Origin: an uncultured Bacteroidales bacterium
GTDB taxonomy: Bacteria > Bacteroidota > Bacteroidia > Bacteroidales > Bacteroidaceae
Reading direction: 5' to 3'
Length of the DNA: 17,325 nt
Assembly: GCA_937916465.1 (NCBI GenBank)
Contig: CALFTK010000017.1
Location: forward strand, 1 to 17,325
In this document: in pieces, positions 1-6,950 of the stretch
How positions within the stretch are numbered: position 1 is the stretch's first letter
How the letters are laid out: the number at the start of each line of letters is the position of its first letter
The notes under the pieces: model-generated
The model's input: the letters and a program-made list of their open reading frames with translations, nothing else
What the model was told of the DNA's origin: nothing
Database searches by the model: none
Made by a program: the position numbers and the translations under genes

Positions 1-166
1 ATCTTCCTTTTGCCAATTTAGAGATTTCTCCAGACTTAACCATACGATTTAACGCTTTTACAACAGCCGATTGATTCTGTGATTCTATCTCAAAATCAGA
101 TGCTGTAAAAACGTAATCTTCAGAAAATCCACTAATTCTCCTTCTTATTTCTTTTGCTATATTCAT
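1..166 (-). CDS. AbiEi-like antitoxin / DUF6088 family protein, N-terminal part (runs off left edge)
   Basis: Only the first 55 residues are in the window. The protein begins MNIAKEIRRRISGF, followed by a segment with VFTASDF and then QSAVVKALNRMVKSGEI and KLAKGR. This is the layout of the winged-helix DNA-binding domain at the N-terminus of AbiEi antitoxins and DUF6088 proteins: a short helix, a segment of the type 'vFt.sDf', then a recognition helix with ALnRmvk.G.I.kl.kG. In the family this domain binds the promoter of its own operon and represses it; the partner AbiEii-type nucleotidyltransferase toxin would lie beyond the left edge. The start ATG at 166-164 is chosen because a Bacteroidetes -7 box lies 22 bases upstream. 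The gene points the same way as the efflux operon but has its own promoter. Family assignment is from recalled sequence pattern, not from a search. Confidence 0.65.
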   Translation of the reverse strand, partial: MNIAKEIRRRISGFSEDYVFTASDFEIESQNQSAVVKALNRMVKSGEISKLAKGR

Positions 167-187
167 AATCGTCTCATTATCACGTTG

Positions 188-229
188 CAAAGATAATAAA
201 ATGTCCCGTTTATTGCGTAAAAAACGGGA
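188..229 (-). promoter_or_regulatory. Promoter with inverted-repeat operator of the AbiEi-like gene
   Basis: On the minus strand TATCTTTG (188-195) fits the Bacteroidetes -7 element TANNTTTG. Just upstream, TCCCGTTT (204-211) and AAACGGGA (222-229) form a perfect 8-bp inverted repeat around a 10-base spacer, centred about where the -33 element should be. No clear -33 TTTG is seen. AbiEi proteins are known to repress their own promoter by binding inverted repeats, so this is the obvious operator; that assignment is inference. Confidence 0.6.
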
Positions 230-290
230 TAATTATTTTAAACTACGAACCACCACGCACAATAGAAGAATAGGTCTCATCGCTCAGCAT

Positions 291-1466
291 TTAGTCTATC
301 AGGCGGTTTTTGTAGATGTTGGCTAATGCTTTTCTGTATTGGTTTTCTATTTCCATTCTGGTAAGCAGTTTGTTATAGATACTTTCAGCCTCTATAAAAT
401 ATTCTATGATGGAAATTTCGCCTTCGTCAAGAGCCTTTTGAAGAAGTTCCAACGAACTGTACATTAACTCAGAATCGTAGCTTTGCATTGTCTCTTTAAG
501 CTGAAGCATTTCGTTGTAGAGAGACATAAGTGAATTCTCTATATGCAGTTCTGCATCTTTTTTTTCCAACTGTGCATTTATAGCTTCTACTTTTGAAATC
601 TTTACCTGATGGCGATTTGAAAAGAGTGGGATAGAGCCACCTACTACAAAACCATTCATAGCTTTATTGTTATCGGTATTTCTACGGAATCCCAATTCAA
701 GTTTTGGAAGCCATTCCTGCTGATTGATGGATACCTGTTCATGGGCAGCCTGTGAGGCATAAGAGAGATTTATAAGGTCAGGATCGGAATCTATAACTTC
801 GTCTTTCAAAGCATTGAAATCTCTGATTTCTGCTATCTGTGGATACTCTTTAGAACTGAATTCCAATGGCTTATTACCGTTCATGGTAAGTAATGACTGC
901 ATAGCAGTGCGGTGGGCTGCATTGTTTACAGCAACCAGAGTCTGCACGTTCATACGTTCCATTTTAACTCTGTTAACATCAAGTGCATTGGCATCGCCTG
1001 CATCGAAACGTACCTTATAGAGTTCCTCTAATCGATCTGCATTCTTCAGACGAATATCGAGCAACTCTTTCTCCTGATTCAGATAGATTATATCCAAACA
1101 GAGCAACTGTGCCTTGAGCAGAATTTCCCTCTTTGCTGTCAGATATTGCATGTTAAAGGATGCGTTTTCCAGTTCTGCCTGTTTGTGTCGTGACAGATAC
1201 TGAGTGGGAAAGTCGAATCCTTGTGTAGCCACAAATTCACTTCCATGGTCACTACCTTCGCCCTGTTCATAGAAAGAACTGTATGTAACAGACAGGTCGC
1301 CTAAAACATTTTCAGCTTTGTTCTCTATCTGTTTGGTTTCCATAATGTTTTGCTGTAATTGCAACTCTAAATTGTTGGATGCAATCTTTTCCAATATTTC
1401 GTCTATACTATCGGCCAGTGCCGGTATAGGAGTGACCAATGTTAATAAAAGAAGTATCTTTTTCAT
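291..1466 (-). CDS. TolC-family outer membrane efflux protein
   Basis: A 391-residue protein, last gene of the metal efflux operon. Residues 1-18 form a Sec signal peptide (MKKILLLL, then PALA before D19). The rest is alpha-helical with long Gln/Glu/Asn-rich amphipathic stretches (IENKAEN, LQLQQN, LEELYKVRF, ALDVNRVKMERM), the pattern of TolC/CusC-type outer membrane channels; ALDVNRVK with QQEWLPKLELGF in the second half is typical of the OEP repeats. It would form the trimeric outer membrane duct of the RND exporter encoded upstream. It is shorter than E. coli TolC and has no lipobox. Its ATG overlaps the TGA of the pump gene by four bases (ATGA, 1463-1466), so translation is probably coupled. 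Family confident from context plus pattern. Confidence 0.87.
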   Translation of the reverse strand: MKKILLLLTLVTPIPALADSIDEILEKIASNNLELQLQQNIMETKQIENKAENVLGDLSVTYSSFYEQGEGSDHGSEFVATQGFDFPTQYLSRHKQAELENASFNMQYLTAKREILLKAQLLCLDIIYLNQEKELLDIRLKNADRLEELYKVRFDAGDANALDVNRVKMERMNVQTLVAVNNAAHRTAMQSLLTMNGNKPLEFSSKEYPQIAEIRDFNALKDEVIDSDPDLINLSYASQAAHEQVSINQQEWLPKLELGFRRNTDNNKAMNGFVVGGSIPLFSNRHQVKISKVEAINAQLEKKDAELHIENSLMSLYNEMLQLKETMQSYDSELMYSSLELLQKALDEGEISIIEYFIEAESIYNKLLTRMEIENQYRKALANIYKNRLID

Positions 1467-4400
1467 TTTTTCTTACGGTTTATCAGTTCGTAAACTATTG
1501 GAATTACAAATGCATTGAGCAGGGTTGAGGTGAGTAGTCCACCCAATATTACTTTTGCCATAGGACTCTGGATTTCATTACCCGGAAGATCGCCATTCAG
1601 AGCCAAAGGAATAAGTGCCAATGCCGATGTCAGTGCTGTCATAAGGATAGGATTCAATCTGTCTAAGGAACCCTGTATTATACTCTCTTTCAGAGTAGCT
1701 CCGTTTGCCATAAGGTCGTTATAGTGGCTTATAAGCAACATACCATTTCTGGTGGCTATACCAAACAGAGATATGAAACCTATAATTGCAGGAATGCTTA
1801 TTTCACCACTGCTGAACATAAGTACAAATACACCGCCTATAAGCGCAAATGGCAGATTCATAAGTATAATTCCGCTGTGAATGGCATTCTTGAACTGCAC
1901 ATAAAGTAACAGGAATATTACAACTATGCTGATAATGGATGTTAGAAGCAGAGTACGGCTGGCAGCCTGTTCACTTTCAAACTGTCCTCCAAATTCAATA
2001 TAATAACCTTCAGGTAACTGTATCTCTTTGTCTATACGTTCGCTTATTTCGTTAACAGCACTGCGTAAATCTCTGTCAGTGGTGTTTGCGGAAATTACAA
2101 TTTTGCGCTTTACGTTCTCTCTGCTTATGGCATTTGGTCCCATAGCCGAAGTAATATCAGCCACATAACTGATAGGAATACGTTCGCCACTGTCTGTATC
2201 TATCATAAGGTCCTGTATTTTATCTATGGAACTTCTGGTGTCTTCTTGTGCGCGGACTACCAGATTGAAAACTTTTCCCTGTTCGTAAACCTGTGAAACG
2301 GTAGCTCCTGCCAGGTTCACCGATACAAAATCGGCAAATTGGGGTAGGGTTATACCGTATCTTGCCAGCATATCTCGTTTGGGAACAATCTTTAATTGTG
2401 GACGTTCTATCTGCTGTTCCACATTTAAATCGGCAATGCCTTCTACACTGCTTATAGCATCTTTAATGCGGTTGGCATACATATACATGGTGTTCAAATC
2501 GTCGCCAAACAGTTTGATTGCTATGCCTGCTTTTGTGCCTGAAAGCATAGCATCTATACGGTGGCTGATAGGCTGACCAATCTCTATGTTGGCACCTGTA
2601 AGAGTGCTAAGTTTGTGACGTACCTCTTCCAACATATCGTGACGGCTTCTATCTTGCAGTTCGTATGGAGCCTCTATTTCGCTGCCATTAACTCCACGCA
2701 GATGTTCGTCCAGTTCGGCACGTCCTGTTTTGCGTGCTACGGTTTTTATTTCAGGAATAGTGAGAAGAAGTTCTTCTGCCCGGCGTCCTAAGTTATCGGA
2801 TTCTTCCAAAGATATTCCCGGAAGCGAAGTAATGTTAATAGTTAGAGAACCTTCGTTGAACGATGGAAGGAATGAACGTCCCAATGTAAAGAAACATAGC
2901 AGTGCAGCTACGAAGAGTGTTACTGTTGCTCCTAAAACACCTTTTTTATGATTTAAAGCCCAGTTTAAGGCTATGTTATAGTATTTTTTGAGCCAAACTG
3001 CCACAAATGCTTCTTTAGGAAGCCCAGTCTGTTTGTTTCCGCCTAACAGATAGCTGCAAAGTACGGGGGTAAGTGTAAGCGCAACAAATGTAGATGTGCA
3101 CAGCGCAACAATAAATGCTATGCCTAATGGGATAAGCATTCTGCCCTCCATGCCGCTTAAAAAGAATAGAGGTACAAAGCTGACAATAATAATAAGTGTA
3201 GAGTTCAGAATAGGTGCGCGAACCTCTTTGGATGCTTCAAAAACCACATCTAAAGTTCTATTCTGTTGTTCTACAGGTAGAAGACGATTTTCACGCAGAC
3301 GTTTCCACACATTTTCAACATCTACAATAGCATCATCTACTAAAGAACCTATTGCTATAGCCATACCGCCCAAACTCATGGTGTTGATACTCAATCCAAA
3401 ACGGTCCAGTACCAATATGGCTGTTACCAGTGATAGTGGAATGGTTACAAGCGATATGAATGTGGTACGAACATTTGCCAGAAAGATGAATAGAATAATT
3501 ACCACAAATATTGCACCTTCAAGCAATGCCGATTTTACATTGTCTATGGAGTTATTAATAAAATGACTCTGTCTGAATATGTCAGTAGAAACCTTTACAT
3601 CGGGTGGCAGATTCTTTTGTACGTCGGCAAGAGCTGCCTCTATTTTGTGAGTAAGGTCTATAGTACCTGTTTCCGGTTGTTTGCTTACGGTTAGCAGTAC
3701 GGCAGGTTTGCCACGTTCTGCTGCTGTACCAAGTTTAGGTTCTTGATAACCAATCTTTACATTGGCCACATCGTTTAACGTAATAGGTCTGCCATTTACG
3801 GTTTTTATCACTGCATTTCCTATATCGTCAGCATTAGTGCTGGAAAGCATACCTCGTACTATATATTCGTTGCTGTGTTCGTAAATAACTCCACCGTTTA
3901 CGTTCTGGTTCATATTGCGGGTAACAGACATAACTTCGTCCAGAGATACACCATAGTGGCGCATGCGGGCGGGATCTATCAATATCTGATACTCTTTTAT
4001 GTCGCCACCTTGTACCGATACTTGTGCTACACCTCCTGTAGAAAGCAGTCTGGGGCGTATAGTCCAATCGGCTATGGTACGTAAATCCATCATGGATGTG
4101 CTGTCTGAAGTAAGGCCTATAATCATTACTTCACCCAGAATAGATGTCTGTGGGCCCATAGTGGGTTTTCCTATGTTGTCAGGTAGTTGTTCATTGACTA
4201 AAGTCAACTTTTCGCTTACAATCTGTCTTGCCAAATATATATCGGTTCCCCAATCGAATTCTACCCAAACTACAGAAAAACCATTGGTAGATGATGAACG
4301 TACTCTGCGCACGCCTGTGGCACCATTTACCATAGTCTCTATAGGGAAGGTTACCAATTGTTCCACCTCTTCGGATGCCATTCCGTGTGCTTCGGTCATA

Positions 4401-4546
4401 ACTACCACTGTGGGCGCTGTAAGGTCAGGGAAAACATCAACTTCGGCATTTTTTGCAGTATAAAGACCTGCAACCATCAGAACGACCGATACAACAAGTA
4501 TCAGCAGTCTGTTATTCAGAGAAAAATGTATTATTCTGTTTAGCAT
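1463..4546 (-). CDS. Heavy-metal efflux RND transporter permease (CusA/CzcA family)
   Basis: A 1027-residue inner membrane pump, normal length for the HME-RND family, which uses the proton gradient to expel metal ions from periplasm or cytoplasm through the adaptor and TolC-like channel. It has a TM segment at about residues 12-30, FPDLTAPTVVV (39-49) and the EVEQLVTFPIE motif (60-70), both hallmarks of CusA/CzcA; a first large periplasmic domain; a membrane block from about 340; a second periplasmic loop from about 560 to 860; and a second membrane block with PFALIGGV and FISLFGIATRNGMLLI. The TM4 motif is AIGSLVDDAIVDVEN, with Asp404-Asp405. This is not the DFG..VDGA of classical CzcA nor the single-Asp motif of CusA, so the metal (Zn/Co/Cd or Cu/Ag) cannot be read from it. 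The gene starts 15 bases after the adaptor stop codon. Confidence 0.93.
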   Translation of the reverse strand: MLNRIIHFSLNNRLLILVVSVVLMVAGLYTAKNAEVDVFPDLTAPTVVVMTEAHGMASEEVEQLVTFPIETMVNGATGVRRVRSSSTNGFSVVWVEFDWGTDIYLARQIVSEKLTLVNEQLPDNIGKPTMGPQTSILGEVMIIGLTSDSTSMMDLRTIADWTIRPRLLSTGGVAQVSVQGGDIKEYQILIDPARMRHYGVSLDEVMSVTRNMNQNVNGGVIYEHSNEYIVRGMLSSTNADDIGNAVIKTVNGRPITLNDVANVKIGYQEPKLGTAAERGKPAVLLTVSKQPETGTIDLTHKIEAALADVQKNLPPDVKVSTDIFRQSHFINNSIDNVKSALLEGAIFVVIILFIFLANVRTTFISLVTIPLSLVTAILVLDRFGLSINTMSLGGMAIAIGSLVDDAIVDVENVWKRLRENRLLPVEQQNRTLDVVFEASKEVRAPILNSTLIIIVSFVPLFFLSGMEGRMLIPLGIAFIVALCTSTFVALTLTPVLCSYLLGGNKQTGLPKEAFVAVWLKKYYNIALNWALNHKKGVLGATVTLFVAALLCFFTLGRSFLPSFNEGSLTINITSLPGISLEESDNLGRRAEELLLTIPEIKTVARKTGRAELDEHLRGVNGSEIEAPYELQDRSRHDMLEEVRHKLSTLTGANIEIGQPISHRIDAMLSGTKAGIAIKLFGDDLNTMYMYANRIKDAISSVEGIADLNVEQQIERPQLKIVPKRDMLARYGITLPQFADFVSVNLAGATVSQVYEQGKVFNLVVRAQEDTRSSIDKIQDLMIDTDSGERIPISYVADITSAMGPNAISRENVKRKIVISANTTDRDLRSAVNEISERIDKEIQLPEGYYIEFGGQFESEQAASRTLLLTSIISIVVIFLLLYVQFKNAIHSGIILMNLPFALIGGVFVLMFSSGEISIPAIIGFISLFGIATRNGMLLISHYNDLMANGATLKESIIQGSLDRLNPILMTALTSALALIPLALNGDLPGNEIQSPMAKVILGGLLTSTLLNAFVIPIVYELINRKKK

Positions 4547-4561
4547 AATTCTGTGTTCAAA

Positions 4562-5815
4562 TTAGTGACTATGAGAATGGGCCGGCAGAGATGCACTTGT
4601 TGATGCCAACTTTACATGGTATGCACCTTTTACAACAACATTTTCACCGGAATGAATGCCATCAGTTATTTCAACCTCTTTGCCATTCGATGCGCCTATT
4701 TTTACCTGACGTTTGCTGTAACTCTCTTCACACATCTTTATGAAAACAAAGTATAGTCCCTGTTCTTCTACAAGAGCTTCATTAGGTACTGCAATGGTGT
4801 TTGGTCTTTTTTCAGCCAACAGATATATGTTTGCAAATGAACCGGGCACCAATGTTCCGTTATTTTGGAAGCTGAATGTCATTGTAGCATATCCAGAACC
4901 TGATGCCAAAGCTCTGCTATACGATACTTTTTCTCCGTTCATAGAGTCTAATTCATAGACCTGATTACTATAAACTGTGCTGAAATTGGCTGATGTGATA
5001 TTATTCATATATCCGTAATATCTTTCAGGAATATCGGCATACAGATACAGAATATTGTCTTGTGCTACAGTGGCAAGTGTTTGTCCTACTGTTACATAAT
5101 CGCCTTCTCTTACAAAGATTTCTTTTATATATCCGCTTGTTGGGGCGGTTACGGTAGCACCATTGTTTGAATTATCTTTTGCAACAGCCTGATATGTGAG
5201 ACGTGCATTTTCATATCGTTCGCGAATGGTGTTGAAATCTTTTTCTGATATGATTCTATCATCTATAAGACGTTTGGCGCGGTTGAACTCCTCTTCTGCA
5301 GCCTGATATGCTATTTTTGCACGTTCTACAGGGTCGCCATCTTGCAGATTATGTGACGATATGGATAGGAGAGTGTTGCCTTGAGTTACCTGAGTACCGG
5401 AAACCAAAGGGCGGTTAAAAGATACCACACCTGCCACATTGGCAACTATGCTCTTTTCTGCATTTTGTGATGATTCTATTTTACCACTTACAGGTATTAC
5501 CTGACGGAAATCTTTTGGTGTGATAATCTCTGCCACAACACCTGCTGCGTGGGCTTTCTCCGGTGCAAGAATAATATCGCCTGCTGCAGAATGGTTATGC
5601 TGATGCGTTTCTGCAGATTCGGAATGCTGATGTTTGTGCTTATTGTGTTCAGTTGCTTCAGTATGATTGTGATGATTATGACTGTGTTCGGTCGCTTCTG
5701 AATGTTCGTGATGATGTTCTACAGCTTCTGAATGTTCGTGATGATGTACTGTTGTATTGTTTTTGCAAGCTCCGCATAAGAAGAGAACAGCTGCTATAAC
5801 TATAATTTTTTTCAT
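4562..5815 (-). CDS. Efflux RND periplasmic adaptor lipoprotein with histidine-rich N-terminal tail
   Basis: A 417-residue membrane fusion protein, first gene of the metal efflux operon, linking pump and outer membrane channel. An export signal (residues 1-16) ends at Cys17 in LCGAC, probably lipidated though the -3 Cys is atypical. Residues 24-75 contain 20 histidines in imperfect ten-residue units (EHHHEHSEA type), and the protein ends HSHSH. From about 105 the MFP fold follows: first barrel/lipoyl half (IVANVAGVVSF), an alpha-hairpin at about 160-215 (AAEEEFNRAKRLIDDRIISE), second lipoyl half (VTAPTSGYIKEIFVREGDYV, 222-241), then beta-barrel and membrane-proximal domains (IAVPNEALVEEQG). 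The His-rich ends suggest metal capture and delivery to the pump, as known for metal-sensing tails of other transporters; that role is inference. A strong promoter lies upstream. Confidence 0.9.
   Translation of the reverse strand: MKKIIVIAAVLFLCGACKNNTTVHHHEHSEAVEHHHEHSEATEHSHNHHNHTEATEHNKHKHQHSESAETHQHNHSAAGDIILAPEKAHAAGVVAEIITPKDFRQVIPVSGKIESSQNAEKSIVANVAGVVSFNRPLVSGTQVTQGNTLLSISSHNLQDGDPVERAKIAYQAAEEEFNRAKRLIDDRIISEKDFNTIRERYENARLTYQAVAKDNSNNGATVTAPTSGYIKEIFVREGDYVTVGQTLATVAQDNILYLYADIPERYYGYMNNITSANFSTVYSNQVYELDSMNGEKVSYSRALASGSGYATMTFSFQNNGTLVPGSFANIYLLAEKRPNTIAVPNEALVEEQGLYFVFIKMCEESYSKRQVKIGASNGKEVEITDGIHSGENVVVKGAYHVKLASTSASLPAHSHSH
5694..5747. repeat. 30-bp tandem repeat in the His-rich region of the adaptor gene
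   Basis: The 24 bases at 5694-5717 recur identically at 5724-5747, a period of 30 bp (10 codons), encoding two nearly identical HHHEHSEA units. More degenerate copies of the unit continue downstream in the gene. In-frame period means copy changes would alter the number of metal-binding units without breaking the frame. Confidence 0.85.
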
Positions 5816-5850
5816 TATCTGTAAGTAATTATATTCTGTTAATTTGTGTG

Positions 5851-5882
5851 CAAAAATAGATTAGAAAGGTTAAGCAGACAAA
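5851..5882 (-). promoter_or_regulatory. Promoter of the metal efflux operon
   Basis: Minus strand: -33 TTTG (5882-5879), 20-base spacer, -7 TATTTTTG (5858-5851, fits TANNTTTG). The expected start of transcription is around 5845, about 30 bases before the adaptor ATG at 5815. Spacing and sequence match the primary sigma factor promoter of Bacteroidetes. Confidence 0.75.
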
Positions 5883-5916
5883 AATTCTTACAATATATAT
5901 AAGGTAGTAAGGTATG

Positions 5917-5935
5917 TTTGCAATTGGGTTGCAAA
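5917..5935. promoter_or_regulatory. Inverted repeat in divergent promoter region, candidate operator
   Basis: TTTGCAA (5917-5923), five-base spacer, TTGCAAA (5929-5935): a perfect 7-bp dyad located upstream of the -33 boxes of both divergent promoters. It could bind a regulator of either the efflux operon or the KilA-N gene. No metal-sensor regulator gene is present in the window to pair with it. Nearby, at 5960-5977, GTAGCTG is repeated directly. Confidence 0.4.
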
Positions 5936-5984
5936 AGTTCGTAGTGGACTTCAGTGTGTAGCTGTTCGTAGCTGCTTCGATTTT

Positions 5985-6016
5985 ATTGGATATCTCATGA
6001 ATTGTTTCTATTTTTG
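5985..6016 (+). promoter_or_regulatory. Promoter of the KilA-N gene
   Basis: Plus strand: ATTG (5985-5988) as -33 element, 20-base spacer, TATTTTTG (6009-6016, fits TANNTTTG). It lies 30 bases before the ATG at 6047, leaving a short leader. Confidence 0.7.
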
Positions 6017-6046
6017 CATTACTAACTTTATTGTTAAAAATCAATT

Positions 6047-6853
6047 ATGGAAAAGATCACAGTTCAGAGTACCAATGTAACCATAATATCGGTAAATGAA
6101 AAAGATTATATATCATTGACAGATATAGCAAAGTATAAGAGTGATGACCCAACAGCTGTTATTGGTAATTGGATGCGTAATCGAAATACTATTGAATACT
6201 TGGGGATTTGGGAAAGTTTGTATAACCCTCAGTTTAACCCCCTCGAATTCGAGGGGTTTAAAAAGGATGCAGGATTAAACGCCTTTACACTTTCGCCACA
6301 AAAGTGGATAAATGCCACCAACGCCATAGGTATTATCTCTAAATCAGGACGATATGGTGGTACTTATGCCCATAAGGATATAGCGTTCAAGTTTGCAAGT
6401 TGGATTTCCGTTGAATTTGAACTATATATTGTTAAAGAATTTCAGAGATTTAAACATGAAGAACAGAAATTAATTGGATGGACAGCTAAAAGAGAATTAT
6501 CCAAAATCAATTATCATATACATACGGATGCGATAAAGCATAATCTTGTTCCTTCAGAAGTTACTGCATTACAAACAAGTATTATTTATGCTAATGAGGC
6601 AGATGTACTAAATGTTGCAATGTTTGGTATGACTGCAAGGCAGTGGAGAGAGGCAAATCCAAATTTAAAAGGCAATATTCGGGATTATGCAACAATAAAC
6701 GAACTTATTTGCCTCTCTAATATGGAGAGTTTAAATGCTGTTTTTATAGATGAAGGGTTCTCTCAGCGTGAAAGACTAATAAAACTAAACCAAATAGCAA
6801 TTCAGCAAATGAAAGTTTTAGAAGAGGTTGAGAATAGACGATTATTGAAATAA
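6047..6853 (+). CDS. KilA-N domain-containing protein
   Basis: A 268-residue protein with no signal peptide or membrane segment. The KilA-N domain, a DNA-binding module known from phages, large DNA viruses and bacterial mobile elements, fills about residues 10-135: YISLTDIAKYKSD near the start, IGNWMRNRNTIEYLGIWE (39-56), LSPQKWINATNAIGI (82-96), then the signature GRYGGTYAHKDIAFKFASWI (101-120) and EFELYIVKEFQRFK. Residues 136-268 are helical and include a Met-Thr-Ala-Arg-Gln-Trp segment around 195-200 (possible second DNA-contact or oligomerisation part, unproven). It stands alone with its own promoter, divergent from the efflux operon. Such genes are frequent as single copies in Bacteroides and are generally seen as phage-derived; function unknown. 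Codons 63-72 form a palindrome, listed separately. Confidence 0.88.
   Translation: MEKITVQSTNVTIISVNEKDYISLTDIAKYKSDDPTAVIGNWMRNRNTIEYLGIWESLYNPQFNPLEFEGFKKDAGLNAFTLSPQKWINATNAIGIISKSGRYGGTYAHKDIAFKFASWISVEFELYIVKEFQRFKHEEQKLIGWTAKRELSKINYHIHTDAIKHNLVPSEVTALQTSIIYANEADVLNVAMFGMTARQWREANPNLKGNIRDYATINELICLSNMESLNAVFIDEGFSQRERLIKLNQIAIQQMKVLEEVENRRLLK
6233..6262. repeat. 30-bp near-perfect palindrome inside the KilA-N gene
   Basis: Bases 6239-6256 are a perfect 18-bp palindrome centred on GAATTC; with one mismatched pair (6238/6257) it extends to 6233-6262. It covers exactly codons 63-72 (F N P L E F E G F K). The mRNA could fold a 15-pair stem with almost no loop, or two such molecules could pair; as DNA it could bind a dimeric protein or form a cruciform. 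Confidence 0.85.
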
Positions 6854-6893
6854 GACCGGTAAAAAGAATAGATGAAAATTGAGACGTTTAACT

Positions 6894-6928
6894 AAAAAAA
6901 GACCGTTGCAGCAGTGGTTGCAACGGTC
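6894..6928 (-). terminator. Rho-independent terminator of the GH31 gene
   Basis: GACCGTTGCA (6901-6910) pairs perfectly with TGCAACGGTC (6919-6928) around an 8-base loop. Read on the minus strand, the 10-bp stem is followed by seven T (complement of 6894-6900). It begins 22 bases after the GH31 stop codon and also lies between that gene and the convergent KilA-N gene. Confidence 0.9.
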
Positions 6929-6950
6929 TGTAATATTGTATGTAGATGGT

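Noticed and set aside
3096..3566. 156-aa plus-strand ORF inside the RND pump gene
   Set aside because: Antisense shadow of a well-supported pump gene; Ser/Thr/Ile-rich low-complexity translation, no promoter or recognised motif.
3999..4463. 154-aa plus-strand ORF inside the RND pump gene
   Set aside because: Antisense shadow; the minus frame carries conserved CusA/CzcA motifs throughout.
5829..6044. 71-aa minus-strand ORF in the divergent promoter region
   Set aside because: It would cover both strong promoters and the dyad; no ribosome site or family pattern.
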